A DNA stretch of 64,000 nt from Tritrichomonas foetus (Eukaryota; Parabasalia; Tritrichomonadida; Tritrichomonadidae). The position numbers and the translations under genes are program-made. Every line of letters starts with the position of its first letter. Within the stretch, counting starts at the first letter, position 1. The stretch lies in the NCBI GenBank assembly GCA_001839685.1, contig MLAK01000749.1:124001-188000 (forward strand). The letters are read 5' to 3'. The notes beneath the pieces are model-generated. The model did not search any database. It was given only the letters and a program-made list of their open reading frames with translations, and was not told where the DNA came from. Of the stretch, positions 46,304-56,113 are shown one piece after another.

Positions 46304-48178
46304 TTATCTGTAAAGACTGAACTTCATCGAGATACCTTCTGCTTCATTATATGAAGGTGATAGTGTTTTTATATTCCAGTCATTTAAAATTTGTGGTGAT
46401 GGCATCAAAAGCTTCCTCCAGAATTTCAATTGTGAAAACGTTGCATTTATAAGCCAATCTAAAGATCTATCATATTTATCAAATAGATCACGAATAATTA
46501 TTGGCCTCACATTATATTCATCTAACTGAGAAAGATAAGAATTTATTTGTTCTCTTTTTTCTTGGAGCTTTTGTACTCTTTTTTCTTTTTTGATGCTAGC
46601 AATTTCAATTTCATGTTCAATATCCCGAATATTTTCCTTTAACAATATAATTTTTGGTGTTATTACCATATTTTCATCTTCTTCAAATCCTTCTTCCTCT
46701 TCTTCTTCTTTTTCATGGTATTTAGAATTCTCAGTGATGGTTAAATTGGATTTTTCTTTTTCTTTGTCATTAAAATGTGAATAGTTTGAACCAAATGAAC
46801 TTATCGATGACTTGCTATGATGTTTTCGTCTGAGCTTCTTTTGAATATGTTGGTTAAGTTCGTTTATTTGAGAATGTAATTCACAAATTTCAATTTTTGT
46901 ATCTGATAACTCAGACTTCATTTGAATTTCATCAAGAAGCATTTTTTCTTTAATACTTTTGATTTCATCTTCATTCAGACGATAATCAACTTCTTTTGGT
47001 TTCATTTTACTTAATTTTGCATATTCAATTCTTTTTTCATGAATTTGAGAAATCAAAGCTTCAAGCTTTTTATCTTCTTTATCAAAATAAATGAATTCAT
47101 TATTTAAATCAAGTTTTTTCTCTAATTTATTGACTTCATAGTTTCTTGCGTTTAAAATTTTAGCTACTTTTTGCCATTGTTTATTAACAATTGATAAATC
47201 TTCACGAATACTGTCTAATTCTATTTTCAACTCGAGTTCATAAGATATCGAAATATGAGATGAATTTTTTCTTTCGTCATAAAGTTTTCGTTTTCGTAAA
47301 GTTGCTTCTTTGTATTGTAAAATCTGTTCATGAATAGAATCAACAACGGTATCATTTATAATTGCTTTCATATTAAGAAGTTTTTCAATTGTCCTGTTTT
47401 TTTCATCTTTCAAAACAATAATTCGATCAAGGATTTTATTTATTGATTTTTCTATTGTTGATCGAGTATACGATAGTCTCTGTCTTTCAATAGTACAAGC
47501 AATTGCTTTTTGTGTCTCATATTGTAAATAATTTTTGTCAATCTGATCTGCTTGAATTTCGTCAATTTTTGCTTTTAAAAGATGATTTTGTGACTTTATG
47601 GGTGTCATATTTTCTGCAATTCGTAAAATTTCTTTTTGGTAATGAAATATTTTATGGCGGGTATTTTTAATCTTCAAATTGACATCTTCTAAATCTGATT
47701 TAACTTGTAATATTGAATTAGAAATTGGACTTTCATTTTCTTTCATTGCAAAAGTAATGTTTGCCCATTCATTGTTCTTCGTTATTCTCCGGAATTCTGA
47801 TTCGATTTCTAAAAGCTTGACTTTTTGTTCTGATATTGAATTTTCGACTGCTTTTCGTTTGTTTAAGAGGTTTTTTTCGATTTGTTGAAGATCGATATAT
47901 CTTTGATCAAGTTGTTTGACTTCACTGTCAAAAGCGTATAAAGATTTCTTCTTTTCACTTTCACTTCTCCTTTTCTCTTCTCGTAATCGCCTCTCATATC
48001 GTTGGATCTGGCTGGAAAATTGCTTTATTTTCGAAGTTTTCGTCTGAATGTCGAAAAACGTGCTTTGGAGCCCGCCAAAACTACTGTAGAGGGTCTTGCC
48101 ATGATGAAGTGGTGGGACAATCGTAGGATTTATCACTGAATCGTCTGAGAGATCGGAAAGGTGAAGCGAAGTATACAT
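46304..48178 (-). CDS. Long coiled-coil protein, unknown function
   Basis: 624 residues. The first 45 are non-helical; then heptad-rich sequence runs from about 45 to 445 (SSQIQRYERRLREEKRRSES, later LKAKIDEIQADQIDK and KKLEALISQIHEKRIEYAKL). A Ser-rich, acidic break (EKEEEEEEGFEEDE) lies near 490, followed by another coil and a globular end (IIIRDLFDKYDRSLDWLIN; FWRKLLMPSPQILNDWNIKT). Overall it resembles trichomonad cytoskeletal or CCDC-type flagellar proteins, but I cannot assign a family. Minus-strand ATG at 48178, close after an in-frame TCTCAAATAG. Confidence 0.82.
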   Translation of the reverse strand: MYTSLHLSDLSDDSVINPTIVPPLHHGKTLYSSFGGLQSTFFDIQTKTSKIKQFSSQIQRYERRLREEKRRSESEKKKSLYAFDSEVKQLDQRYIDLQQIEKNLLNKRKAVENSISEQKVKLLEIESEFRRITKNNEWANITFAMKENESPISNSILQVKSDLEDVNLKIKNTRHKIFHYQKEILRIAENMTPIKSQNHLLKAKIDEIQADQIDKNYLQYETQKAIACTIERQRLSYTRSTIEKSINKILDRIIVLKDEKNRTIEKLLNMKAIINDTVVDSIHEQILQYKEATLRKRKLYDERKNSSHISISYELELKIELDSIREDLSIVNKQWQKVAKILNARNYEVNKLEKKLDLNNEFIYFDKEDKKLEALISQIHEKRIEYAKLSKMKPKEVDYRLNEDEIKSIKEKMLLDEIQMKSELSDTKIEICELHSQINELNQHIQKKLRRKHHSKSSISSFGSNYSHFNDKEKEKSNLTITENSKYHEKEEEEEEGFEEDENMVITPKIILLKENIRDIEHEIEIASIKKEKRVQKLQEKREQINSYLSQLDEYNVRPIIIRDLFDKYDRSLDWLINATFSQLKFWRKLLMPSPQILNDWNIKTLSPSYNEAEGISMKFSLYR

Positions 48179-49039
48179 CTATTTGAGATTTTGGAAAAAT
48201 CCGTTTAGTTAACAAATTAAATCATTTATTTTATTTCAAAAATTTACGAAAATACACAAAGTGATAATTAATTGACTTCTGTTTTGTAACTGATTTTGTG
48301 TGATTTTGGATTTTTTTACATCAAAAAGTTAAACTTTTTCTATTGTCTAATGATGAGAAACAGTAATAGGTGTTTTCCATGGTAGAATCCACTTTACTGA
48401 GAATACATTAGAGAATCCATTTTTCTATTCTCTTTTCAATGTGATTTATTTTCTTCATTGTCTGAATAAAGAGGATAATAATAATCAGATATTCTCGATG
48501 TCGGTAAGAAGTGAAGGTTCTTCGTTTTCGTTATCATTTAATATTATTTGAGGACAGAAAATTAATAGAATAGTGACATTCTTAGCATATGCTAAACAAA
48601 ACTTAAAAACGATCTTCTAATTTAAAATAACTTTTCTATTTTAGAAGCAAAGAAAAAGAAATTACTTTAGTGAACATGGATAATTTTAGTCTATATATAT
48701 ATTCCAAGTAAATCAATCATTACTTGAATGTATAATTATCAATACAATTCAATTTTATGACACGTTTGTATAATCAAAAAAACTAATGAACTTTCTTCAA
48801 ATCACTCATGAAAGCTGGATTCAATTCTCTTAAATAAAAGAGAATTGATTATTTTTGAGGACTATTTTCAGCTTCAGAATGAATATAATTTGATAATATA
48901 ACAATTTCTGCTTGCTTATTTTTCAAAAAGGGAACTTTTTGCAAGGACTTAAATTATTTCTAAAATTCTCGGTTTCTTAAGAAATTCATCAACAAGGAAT
49001 TTTCTTGGTTTTCTAAAATGAAAAATGTATGGAAGTATT
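48179..49039. other. Intergenic spacer, 0.86 kb, with hairpin
   Basis: Between two minus-strand genes. Contains the palindrome AAAAAGTTAAACTTTTT (48323-48339), upstream of the coiled-coil gene, and a perfect 11-bp hairpin (48821-48848) beyond the 3' end of the kinase gene. No ORF. Confidence 0.45.
48821..48848. repeat. Perfect 11-bp hairpin
   Basis: TCAATTCTCTT and AAGAGAATTGA flank a 6-base loop, about 190 bases beyond the stop of the kinase gene on the minus strand. Confidence 0.55.
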
Positions 49040-49975
49040 TCATCGAACATTTCGTGTGATGTTTCCTAGAAGTAGCTTCTTCGAGTTTCCCCCGGATCTG
49101 ACAGACGGCTTCTGATCAATCGATCTCGAAAAAACGCTTTTTCCATTTGCTGCCCGGAGGCTGCTTTTTCTGATTTTTGAAAGCCATGCATGCGCGAGAA
49201 TCTCATGTGATGAAATTCTGTGTGCCGGCGACATATCCATCATTTTGGAAATAAGATCGCGCGCCATTTGTGGAACCTGAGGCGGAAATGAAAAATTGCC
49301 TTTTTTGATTTGTGCAGGAAACTCCTCTGGCTGATTTACATTCCAGGGCAGCTTTCCGGTGATCATCTCATATAAAACAACGCCGAGTGACCAAATATCG
49401 CCTGGACGTTCGTCAATTTTTTCGGTAGTTGCCTCAAGTAATTCTGGTGCTTTGTACGGAATTGAGGAGTTGTAGGTATGACTGGTGATTTCAATCTGGC
49501 GAATCCCGAAATCTGATAAAAAAACTTTGTCCTGCTCGAAGAGAATGTTTGATGGTTTTACATCCCGATGGGCGACATTTCTGACGTGGCAATATTGAAG
49601 GGCGGTGGCGATTGAGAATAAAATATTTTGGGCCTCTTCAGCTCCAACAAATTGGCGCTTTTCAAGGAGGAGCTGAAGGGAGCCACCCTTTCGGATTTCG
49701 GAGATGACAGCATAATAAGTCTCAGTGTAAAAAAAATCTTTGATCGGTGAAATTGTTTTATTGTTCAAAATTGAAAGAGCGTTCGCTTCGGATTGAAAAA
49801 ATTGAGCTTCGACTTGATTATCGTTCGGTCGTCTGACAAGTTTTAGGCAACAATATTGTCCCATTGGTGATTGTGCGATAAGAACGTTTGATGATGAAGT
49901 GCGAGCGATCTCCCGGATTGCTTTGTAACCTCGAAGATCAACGCCAGCAAATGGATTGTCGTTCTTTTTATTCAT
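49040..49975 (-). CDS. Ser/Thr protein kinase with degenerate glycine loop
   Basis: 311 residues, kinase domain about 16-265. The VAIK Lys (CCLKLV), HRDVKPSN, DFG, the APE motif (YKAPELL) and the D-x-W-S-x-G helix (GDIWSLGVVLYEM) are all present. The glycine-rich loop is not: REIARTSSSNVLIA occupies the place of L-G-x-G-x-F-G-x-V, so none of the three glycines is left. The catalytic residues suggest it may still be active with an unusual nucleotide loop, or bind ATP weakly. The domain resembles CAMK/AMPK-like kinases. The C-terminal 45 residues are basic and Ser-rich. G+C content is higher than its flanks. Confidence 0.9.
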   Translation of the reverse strand: MNKKNDNPFAGVDLRGYKAIREIARTSSSNVLIAQSPMGQYCCLKLVRRPNDNQVEAQFFQSEANALSILNNKTISPIKDFFYTETYYAVISEIRKGGSLQLLLEKRQFVGAEEAQNILFSIATALQYCHVRNVAHRDVKPSNILFEQDKVFLSDFGIRQIEITSHTYNSSIPYKAPELLEATTEKIDERPGDIWSLGVVLYEMITGKLPWNVNQPEEFPAQIKKGNFSFPPQVPQMARDLISKMMDMSPAHRISSHEILAHAWLSKIRKSSLRAANGKSVFSRSIDQKPSVRSGGNSKKLLLGNITRNVR

Positions 49976-50773
49976 GTGTTGCTTTTTTGAAGATTATGTG
50001 TGGAAATTATTTTCTTTCAAAAATGATTGCAAATTGAGTATTTTATCAGAATTGATACAAATGAACCATAAAGTATTGAAAATCGGTCGTTTTTTTTTAC
50101 TTTTTCAGTGAATAGATTTTAATAAAGTGTTTGTTATCGATCTGGTTTAAATTTTGGCAGAATGGGAAATTATCGAAATATCTTTCAAAAGAAATTTAAA
50201 TAGATAGTTTTTTGAAAGTATTTAGATGTGTTATGAATATATTCTTAGAGTATATATAAATTTTGAAAGAGCTGTCAACTTAAAAAGTTGTCGAGATTGA
50301 GATAAAAATGTTTCGAATAGACATTGAAAAATTTCTCATCTAAGAAACGAACAATAAAGAATTTTTGAATTTATTTCTTTTATATCATTGAATGAATGTA
50401 AAAATATAATCCTTTCAAATGAAATTTAGAAGATTTTAAATCACCTTTTGACACAATTTACTTCAAGGAGGTGTAATAAAAAAATCAGGCTAACGTCATG
50501 ATAATAAGCAAGTAATAGAATAAAATTTAAGAAATTTTGTGTTCATTACAAGGTCACCACATTATATAGAATTCGTCTTTCGCTAATAGTAGCTCCATAC
50601 TCCTTCAAATATAATGTACTGATAATAAAATGTGCGAATCCTAATCAAGTAAATGCATCAAAAGTTTTTATTTTTGGTGGTTTTCAGACAATATTTGGTC
50701 ATGTTACATTGATTTAAAATTAATGTAAAGGTTTGAAATAATTCAATTTAATTCAAAGTGACATAATGTTTTG
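49976..50773. other. Divergent intergenic region
   Basis: 798 AT-rich bases between the kinase gene (minus) and the tetraspanin-like gene (plus). No ORF, RNA or strong repeat is seen. AATTCAAAGTGACATA lies just before the tetraspanin-like start. Confidence 0.4.
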
Positions 50774-51385
50774 ATGTTTGAGATTCAGAAAGCTGCAATT
50801 GTCATTTGTACTCTTTTTGCAGTCAGTATTATGTGTTGTATTTACTTTTTCTATGCCTCATTAATTGAAAATCAAATACTTCAAGGTGTCAATCCTTTGA
50901 TTGATCATTATCTGAGGCTATCATCTTTAGGAATTATTTTGGTAGCTGCTTTAATTTTAATTATTACGTGGATTGGATCCAACATAATTCCACCAATTAT
51001 ATCAACATTGATGTCAATAATTATTGGTAACTCTCTTCTAACATTGATTAGCGTGTTATTTTTCAAACAATTCCTAATAAATGGATTTAAAAAACTATTC
51101 AATGATTCTAAATTTGAAATAATCAAAAATGAATTTCAAAATAAAAATCATTGTTGTGGATGGATTCATCAATTATCTTTTCAAACAAGTGAAGCTGATG
51201 AAAAGTGTTATTATAAAATTACTTGTGATATAATAATACGGAATTTATTTAAAGGAGAGAATTTATTTAAATTAATTGCAGCAACGATTGCCTCAAGTTC
51301 TGTATTAATTTATTGTATTATTTTTCATGTATCTGCTATGACTTATGATCTTCTTCCTTATTATTTTCTTGATAGCAGTGATTGA
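50774..51385 (+). CDS. Tetraspanin-like membrane protein
   Basis: 203 residues from ATG 50774; the preceding TTG is rejected. Four hydrophobic segments fit a tetraspanin: about 7-29, 48-70, 73-97 and 170-195. Between the last two lies an extracellular loop of about 70 residues with the hallmark CCG motif (NKNHCCGWIHQL) and two more Cys (EKCYYKITCD), enough for the usual two disulfides. Tetraspanins organise surface membrane domains and exosomes; in trichomonads they have been linked to aggregation and adherence. The loop is short and the helices lack most polar signature residues, so it is a divergent member. Confidence 0.82.
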   Translation: MFEIQKAAIVICTLFAVSIMCCIYFFYASLIENQILQGVNPLIDHYLRLSSLGIILVAALILIITWIGSNIIPPIISTLMSIIIGNSLLTLISVLFFKQFLINGFKKLFNDSKFEIIKNEFQNKNHCCGWIHQLSFQTSEADEKCYYKITCDIIIRNLFKGENLFKLIAATIASSSVLIYCIIFHVSAMTYDLLPYYFLDSSD

Positions 51386-51405
51386 TTTAAAGTACATTTC
51401 TATAA

Positions 51406-51432
51406 TTCTATGTTTTTTGCCAAAACATAGAA
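51406..51432. repeat. Perfect 11-bp hairpin in tetraspanin-like 3' region
   Basis: TTCTATGTTTT and AAAACATAGAA flank a 5-base loop, 20 bases after the stop codon. It could mark 3'-end formation. Confidence 0.65.
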
Positions 51433-51435
51433 TGA

Positions 51436-51527
51436 TCAAGTATGATCGCTTTCATTGTGAACATTTAATGTCAAATGAAAAGTCAAATTAACGAAAAGTT
51501 CACAGGAAAAACTGTCTTACTTTGCAT
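51436..51527. repeat. Palindromic intergenic repeat, copy 2
   Basis: The inner part (51457-51503), from GTGAACATTT to AAAAGTTCAC, is almost identical to the reverse complement of the inner part of the copy at 54103-54207. Outer arms are recognisable but more diverged. Confidence 0.7.
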
Positions 51528-51741
51528 ACTTCCATATGCCAGATGAATCGATAAGAAAATTTAAGAAAGCTTAGGCTTTATAAATAGTTACTCCATATAA
51601 ATGTAAGTGTTATAGTCTGAGCTTCAAACGAGACGCAAAATAGTTACTCCATGTCAAGGTAATCAATTGATAAAGGTTATTAAAAGACCAAATTAATATT
51701 CAATTTATTTCCATCACTTTTGAATAGTTTATTTTCTTGAT

Positions 51742-51747
51742 TCATTT
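51742..51747 (+). promoter_or_regulatory. Inr-like TCATTT before the BAR-like gene
   Basis: TCATTTTG leads into the ATG at 51750; predicted 5' UTR about 6 nt. Confidence 0.55.
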
Positions 51748-51749
51748 TG

Positions 51750-52454
51750 ATGAATTTTCTCAAACAACGCTTTTCTTCGTCTTCTCAAGTGAACAATCTA
51801 ATGAATTCATTAAAGGAAATTTATACTGCTGAACAGTCCGAGGCTTTTGCTGGTACGAAAGTTTATGGAATACAATTTCTAGAATTCATCGACGAATCGA
51901 ACCCAGAACTCCACGATTACTTGTCAAAGATATTCGATATTGGTAAAAAAATCTATCAAGACCTCGAGGCGTCACTTCCTGAGCGTGCAAATATATCATC
52001 GGAATTTTTGCCAATGAAACAAAACCAGTCCGATTTCAATAAACTCAGAAAACAGAAACAGTCGATTGAATCCCGATACGAAGCAAATAAACAAGCAGTA
52101 AATCAAAAGAAAGATATCTTGGAAAGATTGGAAAAATCAAACGGTTCACCTTCAGAAATTTCAAAAGCAAAAGCTCAACTCAATAATGCGGAAACAACAT
52201 TGAAATTAACTGTATCGTCTTTAGTGCGCTTCAATAATGTTTTTGATGCTGAAGAGCAAAGCTATATGAAAAGAGTTTATGAATTAATTTCAAAGCCACT
52301 TGAAAAATGGGCTGAAAGTGAAATTAAACAAAATGAAACAACTGTAGAAAATTCAAAGACACTTTTAGAAAATATTGAAGCTCTGAACTATAAAATTGAA
52401 CCCGATCACGAATTGCAAAAATTACTTGAATCACTTGAAGAAGAATTGAAATGA
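51750..52454 (+). CDS. BAR-like helical protein
   Basis: 234 residues from ATG 51750 (MNFLKQRF). All-helical pattern of the right size for a BAR/IMD domain: a first helix (about 10-75), a long charged second helix (NKLRKQKQSIESRYEANKQA and on to LERLEKSNG), and a third (LVRFNNVFDAEEQSYMKRVY, WAESEIKQNETTVE). BAR domains dimerise into curved modules that sense or bend membranes. There is no signal peptide or other domain. The assignment rests on length and helix layout only, so any three-helix coiled-coil protein is an alternative. Confidence 0.6.
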   Translation: MNFLKQRFSSSSQVNNLMNSLKEIYTAEQSEAFAGTKVYGIQFLEFIDESNPELHDYLSKIFDIGKKIYQDLEASLPERANISSEFLPMKQNQSDFNKLRKQKQSIESRYEANKQAVNQKKDILERLEKSNGSPSEISKAKAQLNNAETTLKLTVSSLVRFNNVFDAEEQSYMKRVYELISKPLEKWAESEIKQNETTVENSKTLLENIEALNYKIEPDHELQKLLESLEEELK

Positions 52455-52841
52455 TTCATCTCTTTCTATTGAAAATAGTGTAGTTTTTCGTTTTTTAAAT
52501 TCCATGTATATTTCTTTTTCTTTCTATCTTTATCCCCAACGTTAAATTCTAGATATTCATTCTATTGATTTATATTTTTATCATTCTGCTATTTAATTTC
52601 CTGTTGGAAATTTTATATTTTTGCGCTCTATAAGTGGAATTTGATGATTCACTCAGATGAAAAGTAGATGATTCATATTTTGTGAATTCCAATCATTAAT
52701 ATATATATATATTAATATTATGAATAAATAGATTTTCTGTTTTAAGAATGAAACGTTTAATGGAGATTAATAGATTCTCGGTCAAGATGAAAAAATATGG
52801 AGGAATAAAAAGTAATAAAACAAAAATAGGATGCATAGTAT
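52455..52841. other. Convergent spacer
   Basis: 387 AT-rich bases between the BAR-like (plus) and metacaspase (minus) stops. Includes an AT palindrome around 52695-52715 (TTAATATATATATATATTAA), likely a simple repeat. Confidence 0.4.
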
Positions 52842-53705
52842 TTATATAAATATTGGCTTGTTTTCCATTCCTTTTGATGTTGATGCAAAAACAAAACATT
52901 GATTGAATTTCTTGATGGCAACATTGATTTTACTTTCAAGTTGTTTTGGAGTAATTTTTGGATTTTCGTTCACAAACTTCCAGAAATAAAAAGTGAAAAT
53001 TCCTTGTGACTTCTTTCCAATTGTTGTTTGTTTTGCTGTTTGTGAATCTTTTGCTGCTGATAATGATATGATGTTTGGTGGCAATTTTTGTCCTGTCTTC
53101 TTTGAAGATTGGATGTCCCAAATGGAACCACTATGGCAACAATCTGTTAACAAGATAACACGGCATTTTCCATCAGCATTCTTTAACATTAATGCTAAAT
53201 CATCATCTACAATGAAACCTTTATCGAAAACCATTGCTTCATCAAATCCATCACTCTCATCACCATTCTTATCTTTTACACTTGCGCCATGTCCGGTGAA
53301 GAAAACTGTCAATTCTTTCTTGGTATTTTTCAAGAAGAATTCTAAAAATGCAAGAAATTCCTCTTTTGTAGAATTATGTAAGAAGTAAATTTGGAATCCC
53401 ATATTATGATGATTTTGTGCTACAGTATAGGCATCATTTAAAGGACCAACTCCAAGATGATAATCGGCACGAGTATAAGTATTGCACATTAAGAAGCATA
53501 CTTTATCGAGATTATTCTTTGGTACAGAATCTGGTTTCCTTTGGTTCAAATACTTTCCAATTTTCTTAAAATCGGAAAGGACTGCATCAATTGTTGAACA
53601 AGCGCGTGCTTTTTGGAACTGATCTTTGGTGAAATTGTCACCAAGTTTGGCTGCTCTTTCTTCATAGACACCTGCATTATCAACTTCGCTTTCGGCACAA
53701 CCCAT
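52842..53705 (-). CDS. Metacaspase (clan CD, family C14), possibly acylated
   Basis: 287 residues, close to a bare catalytic domain. The catalytic pair is visible: His139 in VFFTGHGA and Cys190 in LLTDCCHSGS. The Asp-rich segment (DESDGFDEAMVF) and DDDL lie between them as expected for a metacaspase's S1 pocket and Ca site. Metacaspases cut after Arg/Lys, usually Ca-dependently, in stress and cell-death pathways. The protein starts MGCAES: Gly2 and Cys3 form a potential N-myristoylation and palmitoylation signal, so it may be membrane-anchored. There is no long prodomain or zinc finger. The ATG at 53705 has an upstream TTCATTATTTT initiator-like element. Confidence 0.94.
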   Translation of the reverse strand: MGCAESEVDNAGVYEERAAKLGDNFTKDQFQKARACSTIDAVLSDFKKIGKYLNQRKPDSVPKNNLDKVCFLMCNTYTRADYHLGVGPLNDAYTVAQNHHNMGFQIYFLHNSTKEEFLAFLEFFLKNTKKELTVFFTGHGASVKDKNGDESDGFDEAMVFDKGFIVDDDLALMLKNADGKCRVILLTDCCHSGSIWDIQSSKKTGQKLPPNIISLSAAKDSQTAKQTTIGKKSQGIFTFYFWKFVNENPKITPKQLESKINVAIKKFNQCFVFASTSKGMENKPIFI

Positions 53706-53722
53706 TTTCGTCGAGTATAAAA

Positions 53723-53728
53723 TAATGA
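53723..53728 (-). promoter_or_regulatory. Inr-like TCATTA before the metacaspase
   Basis: GACTTCATTATTTT on the minus strand, 18-23 bases before the ATG. Confidence 0.5.
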
Positions 53729-54102
53729 AGTCAATAAATTTGATTATTGTATGAAATTAATATTAAAATTCAATGAATTCATAGAAAATTATGTATATCA
53801 ATTTTGTCTCCATAGAAAATGGGATGTTCAATTCATTGTCGAGTTCACATGTTTGAGTTAATTCACAATTCTAAAGAAAATTCAATTAAAGAAAGTGAAG
53901 AATACTTGTGAAAAGAAAAGAGAATCATAGAAGAACAAAGATAAAATAAAGTTACAGAGTGAAAATGGAATTTTTGTGAAGAAAAGTGAAATTTCTCTCA
54001 AATTGTGATATAAAACTCCGATCCATCGATGAATGAGGAATAAATTATAGAGGGAATTGAAAAAAGCCCCATGACAAACAGGTAAAGGAAAAATGTATTG
54101 TG

Positions 54103-54207
54103 ACAAATCTATAGAGCGACCGGTAATACTGTGAACACTTTTTGTTAATTTGACTTTTCATTTGACCTTAAATGTTCACGGTATTACCGGTTGTACTTTA
54201 GATTTGT
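54103..54207. repeat. Palindromic intergenic repeat, copy 3 (best-preserved)
   Basis: Two 35-bp arms (54103-54137 and 54173-54207) are inverted repeats matching at 30 positions, each containing ACCGGTAATAC-GTGAACA. The 35-base centre has TTTGACTTTTCATTTGACC. The same arms and centre recur elsewhere in the window. It has the form of a tiny MITE or a palindromic protein-binding element; no target-site duplication is obvious. Confidence 0.8.
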
Positions 54208-55327
54208 TGGAATACAAATTCTAGAATCTCTGAAAAAGTATTCTTTTATCACTCAAAAGAAATCGCTTTTGATAGATTACTATTCAAATATTCTTTTCAT
54301 TTATCGGCATAAAAAGCAGATATTTGAGAAATAACATTTGCATGATTCTATAGGACTTATTCAATTATGTTAAATTCTGAAAAAGCAGATCCTTTGAATT
54401 CTATTGAATGAAATTAAGAACCCCTCTCGTTTTTTATCACCAAATTTTGATATCGTCATAGTCCTTTTATCTATTCCCCACAAAATAACAGCAGAATCGG
54501 ATAATCAAGGAGAGTGCTATATCATTTTCGTGATTAAAATAAAATTACTAGGTGATGATTGTTCCGGTTATTTATTTTCCTGAATAAAAGAAGAGAGATC
54601 ACCATAGTTCAAAAGAACCTATTAAAATGGTACAAGAAAATTTCGGCTGTGTAAAAAATTATGATGAAAAGTGAAAGTTTTCGTTTGAGACTTATTTGAC
54701 TGTCTATATTACTTTTATTGCTATTAAATATGATAAATGCATGATTTTTTTTTCACCGGTTGATAGTTCACGTAATGTATCATGTCAATTGTCATTCTTG
54801 AAAAATAGAACAGCAACGAAAGAATTATTTTTAATTTGTTTTTAAGTACCAAACCAAATAAATAGTATGAAAAATAGAGAAAAGACTGTTTTCAAGTTTT
54901 CAATGATGATATTTTTTTTGACATCCTTCAATGTTACTTTAAAGAGGTTATAATATGAAGATTTTAGACTAGAAATGTTTCATAAGAATCTTTTCCTTCA
55001 CAAAATTACGAATTTGGTTTCCATTGAAGTTCAATAATTAGAGAAATTCGATTGCAAAGATAAACAAGATGTTTATTCATGCTAATCTCCGATTAGATCA
55101 TATCGTTGATAAAATTGACCTGATAACCAAAGATTGTTTTCAAAAGAGGAGGCTAATTTAAAATAGATATTCTTTCATCAGTTTCTGAAAGGCTAGTTCT
55201 TATAAGAATTTGGAAAAACTATTGGATTTAATAACATTTTTACCACATCAAGCTCAAAAAAATCAAAATTCAAAAACCGAAATATTTTATGAATTCACAA
55301 AAAAGATAAAAATCTAAATAATGTTCA

Positions 55328-56113
55328 TCAAAATTCATCAAATATATCATCAATATCAGGAATTGCATAGGCGGCCATTCTTCTTGATGGCCCTTTTCTC
55401 ATCATTTCATTCCTCATATTATTCCGATCGATTTTGGCCCTGAGCGTTGGAGTGATGTCTGTTACACGAACATCACACAATTGCCAGCTTTCATCAAGCA
55501 ATTGAGAAAGAGCCTCAACCCACTGGTCAGTTAATATGATTCCAGATAAATCAACTTTTCGCAAAGATGGCACAGATTTTACAAGCTCAACAAATGCTGC
55601 TGGATCGCCGAGCTGATTGTCATTCCAATGGAAAGATTCTAGTTCAGAATTCGCGCATAATGCATGACACATATTTGAGAACATAACTGGTCCTATATGA
55701 TCATGTGATATATCAATTGTTTGAAGGTGGATCAACTTTTTGAGAATAGGATTCAAACTTTCGAAATCCGAATCTGTGAGGCGGCATGAAGTAAATGAAA
55801 GAATAGAAAGTGATGCGCATCTTCCTAGAGCTTCACAAAAACCTGGAAAATTTTGAATTTGAGTATTGATAAAAATAAGGGCGTCGAAGTCAAGATTCTC
55901 CCCAAAAAGTTTCCCAAATTGTTCCACAGCTTCTGCAAGAATAAGGCCGTCTTTAAAACAAATGCGAATACGACCTGGAATTCGATGAATAGAATCCGTC
56001 AATTTTACAACACCGTCACGATTAATAGTGTGTTCCAAAATATATACATTTTTCTTCTGTGATTTGGCGTTCGCGATTGCTCCATTTATGGAATAAGGAT
56101 CGACCCCTTTCAT
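55328..56113 (-). CDS. Leucine-rich-repeat protein (RI-like)
   Basis: 261 residues. LRRs in the ribonuclease-inhibitor style from about 80 to 225: LSILSFTSCRLTDSDFESLN, LQTIDISHDHIGPVMFSNMC, LESFHWNDNQLGDPAAFVEL and LRKVDLSGIILTDQWVEALS. The N-terminus has a non-repeat cap (VYILEHTINRDGVVKLTD); the C-terminus ends in a basic then acidic tail (IPDIDDIFDEF). No signal peptide, so an intracellular protein-binding scaffold (CARMIL/tropomodulin-like or trichomonad-specific) is likely; the partner is unknown. It is divergent from the coiled-coil gene at 56455 with 341 bp between ATGs. Confidence 0.82.
   Translation of the reverse strand: MKGVDPYSINGAIANAKSQKKNVYILEHTINRDGVVKLTDSIHRIPGRIRICFKDGLILAEAVEQFGKLFGENLDFDALIFINTQIQNFPGFCEALGRCASLSILSFTSCRLTDSDFESLNPILKKLIHLQTIDISHDHIGPVMFSNMCHALCANSELESFHWNDNQLGDPAAFVELVKSVPSLRKVDLSGIILTDQWVEALSQLLDESWQLCDVRVTDITPTLRAKIDRNNMRNEMMRKGPSRRMAAYAIPDIDDIFDEF

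Larger units (their letters stand above)
51386..51749. other. Intergenic spacer with hairpin and palindromic repeat
   Basis: 364 bases between two plus-strand genes. Contains the 11-bp hairpin at 51406-51432 and copy 2 of the dispersed palindromic element (51436-51527). TCATTT at 51742-51747 precedes the next ATG. Confidence 0.5.
53706..55327. other. Intergenic, 1.6 kb
   Basis: AT-rich region between the metacaspase (minus) and LRR (minus) genes. It contains copy 3 of the palindromic element and no ORF with support. Confidence 0.45.

Noticed and set aside
52690..52720. AT palindrome
   Set aside because: Simple TA-repeat, expected by slippage in AT-rich DNA.
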